A model generated the notes under the pieces. The model saw only the letters and a program-made list of their open reading frames with translations, made no database searches and had not been told where the DNA came from. Shown here piece by piece: positions 1 through 4,733 of a DNA stretch of 8,759 bases; position 1 is the first letter of the stretch, and each line of letters begins with the position of its first letter. The stretch is from Chloroflexota bacterium. Its GTDB lineage: Bacteria; Chloroflexota; Limnocylindria; Limnocylindrales; CSP1-4. The translations under genes were made by a program, and so were the position numbers. The stretch is from the NCBI GenBank assembly GCA_029858845.1, contig JAOUEG010000061.1, positions 1 to 8,759 on the forward strand, written 5' to 3'.

Positions 1-597
1 CCGGATGACGAAGCCGCGCGGCCGGTCGTCATCGCCGACGACCACGCGCGCCGAATCGGGCGTCGCGAAGGCCTCCAGCAGGTGTCGCCGGTCCTCGCCC
101 GTGACGGCGCGGTCCAGCGCGGCGACGGCGTCCTGGTCGGCCGGGCGCCAGGCGCGGACGGTCGGCATCCCGTGGGCGGTCGCGTCGGCGCCGCCGAGGC
201 CCGGCGCTTCCAGCGTCCGGTACCAGGTCTGGACCTGGAAACCGATCCGTTCGTACATCGGTCGCCCGGCCTCCGTGGCCACCAGCACGAGGGTCCGGCA
301 GCCGGCCGCGTCGGCGGCGTCGATCGGTGCCTGCGTGAGCGCCCGGCCGAGCCCCTGACCGCGCCAGGCTGGCGCGACCCATACCGTCCCGATCCATGCC
401 ACCGGACCGTTGATGGTCGCGACGCCGGTCCCGACCACCTCGCCGGCGTCGGTCGTGGCGACGAAGACCCGGCAGCGCGGGTTGCCGACGGCGAATCCGA
501 ACCACGTTCGCCGGTCGCCCCAGTCGTCGGCCAGGATGGCGGCGGCGGCGGGTTCGATATCGGCAGCGGTCATGGGTCGGAGGCGCGGCGCAGGCAT
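1..597 (-). CDS. GNAT-family N-acetyltransferase, two-domain type, C-terminus cut by window edge
   Basis: Partial gene: 199 codons are present, reading from 597 down past base 1. Residues 1-130 form a GNAT fold, which transfers acetyl from acetyl-CoA to an amine. The acetyl-CoA pyrophosphate loop is clear at residues 74-87 (VAPAWRGQGLGRAL; R79, G82, G84). A typical motif B follows at 111-120 (GRPMYERIGF), with Y115 as the likely general acid. Residues 147 onward (VRAWRPADQDAVAALDRAV) look like the start of a second acetyltransferase-like domain of the YitH/Acetyltransf_18 kind; this is a family-memory call. The start at 597 (MPAPRLRPMTAADI) is preferred over the in-frame ATG at 573 because GNAT proteins usually open with an LRP-x-T-x-x-D strand and neither start has a Shine-Dalgarno. 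The substrate cannot be told. It diverges from gatC with 21 bp between start codons. Cytoplasmic; no signal peptide seen. Confidence 0.88.
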   Translation of the reverse strand, partial: MPAPRLRPMTAADIEPAAAAILADDWGDRRTWFGFAVGNPRCRVFVATTDAGEVVGTGVATINGPVAWIGTVWVAPAWRGQGLGRALTQAPIDAADAAGCRTLVLVATEAGRPMYERIGFQVQTWYRTLEAPGLGGADATAHGMPTVRAWRPADQDAVAALDRAVTGEDRRHLLEAFATPDSARVVVGDDDRPRGFVIR

Positions 598-605
598 GTC
601 CCGGC

Positions 606-611
606 TATCAT
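606..611 (+). promoter_or_regulatory. Candidate -10 element for a leaderless gatC transcript
   Basis: The hexamer TATCAT matches the bacterial -10 consensus at five of six positions and ends seven bases before the gatC ATG. Transcription would then start at or next to the A of the start codon. No Shine-Dalgarno fits before gatC, which agrees with a leaderless mRNA. No convincing -35 box is visible at the usual distance. Read on the other strand, 607-612 gives GATGAT, a weaker -10 that could serve the divergent acetyltransferase. This is inference from sequence only. Confidence 0.4.
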
Positions 612-618
612 CGGGCGC

Positions 619-918
619 ATGGCCACCCTCTCGCGCGCCGATGTCGAACATGTCGCCCATCTTGCGCGACTGGGCCTGTCCGACGACGAGATCGCCCTGC
701 TCGAGGGACAGCTCAACCACATCCTGGACCAGTACGCGATCCTGACGAAGCTCGAGACCGATCACATCGCGCCGACCGCACAGACGATCGAACTGGAGAA
801 CATCCTGCGCGAGGACGTGGCCCGTCCGTCGCTGCCGGTCGAGGACGTGCTCGCCAACGCCGCCGATCACGACGGTGACTTCGTGGTCGTCCCGGCGATC
901 CTCGGCGAGCGCGACTGA
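619..918 (+). CDS. gatC: Aspartyl/glutamyl-tRNA(Asn/Gln) amidotransferase subunit C
   Basis: 99 residues, the usual GatC length (about 95-100). GatC is the small, non-catalytic subunit that wraps around GatA and GatB and stabilises the amidotransferase, which converts Glu-tRNA(Gln) to Gln-tRNA(Gln) and often Asp-tRNA(Asn) to Asn-tRNA(Asn). The family pattern is complete: N-terminal helix HVAHLARLGLSDDE (residues 11-24), a central helix around QLNHILDQY (31-39), then DHIAPT (48-53), NILREDVARPSL (61-72) and the end motif FVVVPAIL (88-95). The frame stays open upstream to base 82, but family length and the -10-like hexamer at 606-611 place the start at 619. Neighbours: gatA follows after 15 bp, so they are very likely one transcript and the products one complex. 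Confidence 0.96.
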   Translation: MATLSRADVEHVAHLARLGLSDDEIALLEGQLNHILDQYAILTKLETDHIAPTAQTIELENILREDVARPSLPVEDVLANAADHDGDFVVVPAILGERD

Positions 919-933
919 GCCGGCGACGGGACG

Positions 934-2502
934 ATGTCGGCCGCCGAACTCACCCGATTCCATGCCCACGAGATGGCGGCTCGTCTGCGGGCCGGCGACA
1001 TCTCGTCACGCGAGCTGACCGATGCCCATCTCACGCTCGCCGAGCGTCAGGATCACGGCCTCCATGCCTGGCTGTCCGTCGATCGCGAACGTGCCCTCGA
1101 GGAGGCCGAGACCGCCGATCTGCGGATCGCCGCCGCGCGCGGGGAGGGGGGTGGTGCCCTCGAAGCCCTGCATCCGCTGCTGGGCGTTCCGGTCGCGCTC
1201 AAGGATCTGGTCTCCGTGCGTGGCGGCCGATGCACCGCCGGGTCCCGGATCCTGGAGGGGTACCGGGCTCCGTACGACGCCCACATCACCGAGCGACTGC
1301 GCGATGTCGGCGCGGTGATCCTCGGCAAGACGAACATGGACGAATTCGCGATGGGCTCGTCCACCGAGCATTCTGCCTTCGGGCCGACGGCCAACCCCTG
1401 GGACCTGGGGCGCGTCCCCGGGGGCAGCAGCGGGGGATCCGCGGCGGCCGTCGCCGCCTACCACGCCCCACTGGGCATCGGCACGGACACTGGCGGCTCG
1501 ATCCGCCAGCCCGCCGCCCTGACCGGAACCGTCGGCATGAAGCCGACGTATGGTCGAGTCAGTCGTTACGGGATCGTGGCGTTCGCATCGTCGCTGGATC
1601 AAGTCGGTCCCTTCGCCCGGGACGCCCGCGATGCCGCGGCGCTCCTGCACGCGATCGCGGGCCGCGACGAACGCGACTCGACCTCGTCACCCGTCCCGGT
1701 GCCCGACCATCTTCTCCACCTCCCGTCGTCCGACGACGAGGCCGCGGGTGTCCTCCGCGGCAAGCGACTCGGGCTACCGCGCGAGTACTTCGTCGCGGGC
1801 ATGGAGCCGGGCGTGGAGGCCAGGGTCCGGGAGGCCGTGGCGGCGCTGGAAGCCGCCGGTGCGATCGTCGAGGACGTCTCGCTACCGCATACCGACTATG
1901 GCCTGGCGACCTACTACATCGTCGCTCCCGCGGAGGCGTCCGCCAACCTGGCGCGATACGACGGGATCCGCTACGGGCCCCGGCTCGGCGATGGACGCGA
2001 TGTCCTTGCCGACTACCTCGCCACGCGCGGCCGCGGATTCGGCGCGGAGGTGAAGCGGCGGGTCATGCTCGGCACCTACGCGCTGTCGGCCGGCTACTAC
2101 GACGCCTTCTACCTCAAGGCACAGAAGGTCCGGACCCTCATCAAGGCCGATTTCGATGCCCTCTGGGCGGAGGGGATCGACGCCCTCGTCGCACCGACCT
2201 CGCCGACCGTCGCCTTCCGGTTCGGGGCGCGGATGGCCGATCCGGTCGCGATGTACCTCTCGGATGCCTGCACCCTGCCCGTGAACATGGCGGGTCTGCC
2301 CGGCATCTCGGTCCCGGCCGGTCTCTCCGATGGATTGCCCGTCGGGCTGCAGTTGATCGGGGCTCCGTGGTCCGAGGCGTCGCTCCTGGAGCTCTCGCGC
2401 GGCTATGAGGCGATCACGGCGGCCTCCGACTGGCGGGCGCTCGAGCCGGCGGACCTGGCCCGGCTCGACGATCCGGCCACCGCGTCGCCGCCCGGGGTGT
2501 GA
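934..2502 (+). CDS. gatA: Aspartyl/glutamyl-tRNA(Asn/Gln) amidotransferase subunit A
   Basis: 522 residues, slightly longer than the usual 480-490. GatA is the glutaminase subunit: it hydrolyses glutamine and passes the ammonia through a tunnel to GatB. The amidase signature is intact: catalytic Lys90 in VPVALKD, the cis-Ser165 in VPGGSSGGS and nucleophile Ser189 in GTDTGGSIRQPA. The spacing K-75-S-24-S equals that of characterised GatA (K79/S154/S178 in the S. aureus enzyme). GMKPTYGRVSRYG (201-213), SLDQVGP and the C-terminal NMAGLPGISVPAG and LPVGLQLIG segments are also typical. Extra length sits mainly in a Gly-rich stretch near residues 69-77, a linker near 240-260 and a C-terminal tail. 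Only a weak GGGA-like sequence precedes the ATG, so translational coupling to gatC is likely. Fatty acid amide hydrolases and other amidases share the signature, but adjacency to gatC settles the identity. Confidence 0.96.
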   Translation: MSAAELTRFHAHEMAARLRAGDISSRELTDAHLTLAERQDHGLHAWLSVDRERALEEAETADLRIAAARGEGGGALEALHPLLGVPVALKDLVSVRGGRCTAGSRILEGYRAPYDAHITERLRDVGAVILGKTNMDEFAMGSSTEHSAFGPTANPWDLGRVPGGSSGGSAAAVAAYHAPLGIGTDTGGSIRQPAALTGTVGMKPTYGRVSRYGIVAFASSLDQVGPFARDARDAAALLHAIAGRDERDSTSSPVPVPDHLLHLPSSDDEAAGVLRGKRLGLPREYFVAGMEPGVEARVREAVAALEAAGAIVEDVSLPHTDYGLATYYIVAPAEASANLARYDGIRYGPRLGDGRDVLADYLATRGRGFGAEVKRRVMLGTYALSAGYYDAFYLKAQKVRTLIKADFDALWAEGIDALVAPTSPTVAFRFGARMADPVAMYLSDACTLPVNMAGLPGISVPAGLSDGLPVGLQLIGAPWSEASLLELSRGYEAITAASDWRALEPADLARLDDPATASPPGV

Positions 2503-2507
2503 CGCCG

Positions 2508-2528
2508 GGCGGGGCGCATCTTCCCGCC
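2508..2528 (+). terminator. Weak inverted repeat after gatA, possible terminator
   Basis: GGCGGG (2508-2513) can pair with CCCGCC (2523-2528) around a nine-base loop, starting six bases after the gatA stop. There is no T-run after it. It could end or attenuate the gatCA transcript, but short GC pairings arise easily at this base composition. The rest of the 93-bp gap (2503-2595) shows no clear promoter. Confidence 0.25.
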
Positions 2529-2584
2529 GCTTAGGTCCGAGCGGCCCTACCCGCGTCTGGGCTTCTCCGGCAGCATGGGCGGTC

Positions 2585-2590
2585 GGAGGT
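2585..2590 (+). promoter_or_regulatory. Strong Shine-Dalgarno that decides the start of the SRPBCC gene
   Basis: GGAGGT lies five bases before the ATG at 2596. It is the only good ribosome binding site seen at any chosen start in the window. It falls inside the reading frame if the upstream in-frame ATG at 2575 is used, so it argues for 2596 as the true start. It also implies that this gene's mRNA has a leader or is read through from gatA. Confidence 0.65.
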
Positions 2591-2595
2591 GCGAT

Positions 2596-3402
2596 ATGCG
2601 GTTACGTGCGGTCGTGATCGGCACGGCCATCGGTGTCGCTGCCGGCGTCGGAGTCTCGCGCGCCCGGCGCTGGTGGAAGTCCTGGGGCGTTGACCCGGGT
2701 GAAGCCTGGAAGACGCTGCCAGGCGACGACATCGTCGCGGATCCCGTCGCGGTGGACACCCGCGGGATCACCATCGACGCTCCGCCATCGACAGTCTGGC
2801 CGTGGCTGGTCCAGATGGGGTACGGACGCGCGGGCTGGTACAGCTATGACCGGCTCGACCAGCGCGGCAAGAGCGTCGAGGAGATCGTGGACGACTGGCA
2901 GTCCCTGGCGGTCGGCGACATCGTTCCCACGCATCCGACGGGCGGCTTCGAGGTCGCCGAACTCGACTCCGGTCATGCGCTCGTGCTCCGCTCGGACACG
3001 GACCTCGTGATGGCCCAGGCCGCCGCTGCGTCGACCGCTGGGACCGAGGACAAGGGCACCGCCGGGGTCCAGGTGTCCGGGGCGATGCTGGGCGGCACGC
3101 CGCAGGACTTCTCGGCCAGCTGGGCGTTCGTCCTGGAACCCATGGACGGCGGGCGGACACGCCTCATCGAGCGCTTCCGGGTCTGGTTCGGACCCGCGGG
3201 CCCGGGACGCCAGCTCCTGGCCGGCCCGCTTCTCGGGTTCGGCGTCTTCGTGATGATGGAGCGCCAGATGCGCGGCATCCGCGATCGCGCCGAGCGGCTT
3301 GCGGCCACCGGCGGCGTACCCGTCACGCGGGTGGCATCCGCGCCCGAGGCGGGGGAGGCCACGACCGAGGCGCCGCCTGAGCCGGTCGGCATTCCCGGCT
3401 GA
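2596..3402 (+). CDS. Membrane-anchored SRPBCC/START-like domain protein of unknown function
   Basis: 268 residues. Residues 4-20 form a short Gly/Ala/Val-rich hydrophobic helix flanked by R2/R4 and the basic cluster RARRWWK (22-28). This looks like a single N-terminal membrane anchor; the basic residues on both sides leave the topology open. From about residue 57 the protein resembles the SRPBCC (polyketide cyclase/START-like) fold, a helix-grip pocket for hydrophobic ligands: ITIDAPPSTVWPWLVQMGYG (58-77) is a typical opening strand-helix, followed by RAGWYSYDRLD. The strand SWAFVLEP (175-182) and TRLIERFRVWFGP (188-200) fit the later sheet, and a long C-terminal helix (about 205-236, GFGVFVMMERQM) closes the fold. 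An Ala/Gly/Asp-rich insert (about 140-170) and a Pro/Glu/Ala tail (about 240-268) look disordered. Ligand and role are not predictable. No functional link to gatA or the aminotransferase is evident. Start set by GGAGGT five bases upstream. Confidence 0.82.
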   Translation: MRLRAVVIGTAIGVAAGVGVSRARRWWKSWGVDPGEAWKTLPGDDIVADPVAVDTRGITIDAPPSTVWPWLVQMGYGRAGWYSYDRLDQRGKSVEEIVDDWQSLAVGDIVPTHPTGGFEVAELDSGHALVLRSDTDLVMAQAAAASTAGTEDKGTAGVQVSGAMLGGTPQDFSASWAFVLEPMDGGRTRLIERFRVWFGPAGPGRQLLAGPLLGFGVFVMMERQMRGIRDRAERLAATGGVPVTRVASAPEAGEATTEAPPEPVGIPG

Positions 3403-3417
3403 CCCCGGGCCGCTGAT

Positions 3418-3442
3418 CCGCGGGCGGCGCCGCCGCCCGCGG
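3418..3442 (+). terminator. Perfect GC-only hairpin, possible terminator between the SRPBCC gene and the aminotransferase
   Basis: Left arm CCGCGGGCGGC (3418-3428) pairs perfectly with right arm GCCGCCCGCGG (3432-3442) around a three-base loop, GCC. It begins 16 bases after the SRPBCC stop and ends about 66 bases before the aminotransferase start. No T-run follows, so it is not a classical intrinsic terminator. It could stop or pause transcription, protect an mRNA 3' end, or bind a protein as a DNA palindrome. Confidence 0.45.
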
Positions 3443-3496
3443 GGTGCCGCTGTGCACGTCGAGTCGCTGCCCGGCTCGAGGCCCTCGCCGATGCCG

Positions 3497-3502
3497 TAGG
3501 CT
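3497..3502 (+). promoter_or_regulatory. Candidate -10 element for a leaderless aminotransferase transcript
   Basis: TAGGCT keeps the TA....T core of a -10 box and ends six bases before the GTG start codon at 3509. No Shine-Dalgarno is present. The geometry repeats that seen before gatC, which supports a leaderless start. A -35 box is not evident. The hexamer alone matches the consensus at only three positions, so the case rests on position. Confidence 0.33.
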
Positions 3503-3508
3503 GTCCTC

Positions 3509-4726
3509 GTGGACATCCCCGACGTCGACCCCGGCTCCCGCCCGCCGCTGGCCGAGCGCGTCCTGGCGGAGCGAGTCCGTGCGGTACCGCCGTCGGGGAT
3601 CCGGCGGTTCTTCGACATCCTGGCCACGATGGACGACGTCATCAGCCTGGGCGTCGGTGAACCCGATTTCGACACGCCCCGGGTCATCGTCGAAGCCGGC
3701 GTCGAGTCCCTCCGAGAGGGCCGGACGCACTACACGAGCAACTTCGGGACACTGGAGTTGCGCCAGGCGTTGGCCGCTCACCTCGACCGTCGGTACGGTG
3801 TCCGGTACGACCCGGCGACCGAGATCCTGGTGACGGTCGGTGCATCCGAGGCGCTGGACCTTGCCCTGCGAGCCACGTGCGATCCCGGCGATGAGGTCAT
3901 CCTGCACGAGCCGTCGTACGTCGCGTACATCCCGGCGATCGTCTTCGCGGGCGGAACGCCGACCCTCGTGCCGACCCGATTCGAAGACGATTTCGCCCTG
4001 GATCCCGCAGCCGTCGAGGCTGCCGTCTCGTCACGGACGAAGGCCCTCTTCCTCGGGTATCCGTCCAACCCGACCGGGGCCGTCCTGCCGGAGGATGTCC
4101 AGGACGAGCTGGCGGCCATCGCCGAACGGCACGACCTGCTGGTCTACAGCGACGAGATCTACGATCGGCTCGCCTATGGGTCGTATCGGCATCGGGCCTT
4201 CAGCGCCCTCCCCGGGATGCGCGAGCGGACGATCCTGATGGGTGGATTCTCCAAGGCGTATGCGATGACCGGATGGCGCGTCGGCTACGTGGCCGCTCCA
4301 GCGGCGATCCTCGAGGGGATGGTCAAGGTCCACCAGTACGGGATCATGTCGGCCCCCACGGTGGCTCAGGACGCGGCCCACGCCGCCCTGCTGGAAGGCG
4401 AGGCGGACGTGGAGCGGATGGTCGCCGCGTACGACGGGCGGCGCCGGATCCTCGTCGACGGGCTGAACGAGCTCGGTCTCGACACGTTCGAGCCGAGGGG
4501 CGCCTTCTACGCCTTTCCCCGCATCACGTCGACGCGTCTGACCGACGAGGCGTTCACGGAACGCCTGCTGACGGAGGAACGCGTGGCCGTCGTCCCGGGG
4601 AGTGCCTTTGGCCCGTCGGGCGCCGGGCACGTCCGGATGTGCTACGCCACGTCAACCGAAGGCATCGAGGAGGCACTCCGGCGGATCGGTCGGTTCGTCG
4701 CTCGGCGGCGGAGCGAGCTCGATTGA
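3509..4726 (+). CDS. Class I/II PLP-dependent aminotransferase (AspB/PatA-like)
   Basis: 405 residues, normal for fold-type I aminotransferases of the aspartate/aromatic/alanine group. It should swap an amino group between an amino acid and a 2-oxo acid, using pyridoxal phosphate, in the cytosol. Key residues are all present: SLGVGEPDFDTP (46-57) near the substrate carboxylate; Y137 stacking on the PLP ring; N187 in YPSNPTG; D215 and Y218 in SDEIYD; Schiff-base K249 in GGFSKAYAMTGWRVG, with R257; and R376 in HVRMCYA, which binds the substrate alpha-carboxylate. The substrate cannot be chosen between aspartate, alanine, aromatic amino acids or N-succinyl-diaminopimelate. GTG is the chosen start: a TAG stop lies in another frame just upstream, the -10-like hexamer is at 3497-3502, and the next in-frame ATG (3629) would remove residues up to 40, leaving little of the N-terminal arm. 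The cyclase-ATPase gene follows after only seven bases, so the two are probably co-transcribed. Confidence 0.93.
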   Translation: MDIPDVDPGSRPPLAERVLAERVRAVPPSGIRRFFDILATMDDVISLGVGEPDFDTPRVIVEAGVESLREGRTHYTSNFGTLELRQALAAHLDRRYGVRYDPATEILVTVGASEALDLALRATCDPGDEVILHEPSYVAYIPAIVFAGGTPTLVPTRFEDDFALDPAAVEAAVSSRTKALFLGYPSNPTGAVLPEDVQDELAAIAERHDLLVYSDEIYDRLAYGSYRHRAFSALPGMRERTILMGGFSKAYAMTGWRVGYVAAPAAILEGMVKVHQYGIMSAPTVAQDAAHAALLEGEADVERMVAAYDGRRRILVDGLNELGLDTFEPRGAFYAFPRITSTRLTDEAFTERLLTEERVAVVPGSAFGPSGAGHVRMCYATSTEGIEEALRRIGRFVARRRSELD

Positions 4727-4733
4727 CGGCGTC

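Noticed and set aside
29..505. Minus-strand frame of 158 codons overlapping the acetyltransferase
   Set aside because: It is almost all Arg, Gly, Asp and Pro, while another minus-strand frame at the same place holds the intact GNAT motifs.
82..618. Upstream open extension in the gatC frame, giving a 278-residue product
   Set aside because: GatC is normally about 95-100 residues, the extension has no GatC-like or other recognisable content, and the opposite strand there codes for the acetyltransferase.
1141..1155. G-run as a possible G-quadruplex in gatA
   Set aside because: It lies in a variable Gly-rich linker of GatA and lacks four clean G-tracts; coding constraint explains it.
1230..2408. 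Plus-strand frame of 392 codons inside gatA
   Set aside because: Arg-rich shadow of gatA in another frame; gatA is uninterrupted with all catalytic residues.
4602..4733. N-terminal extension of the cyclase into the aminotransferase gene
   Set aside because: The 44 added residues overlap a conserved part of the aminotransferase C-terminus and are low in structure-like content. The ATG at 4734 leaves a normal short lead before the cyclase domain.
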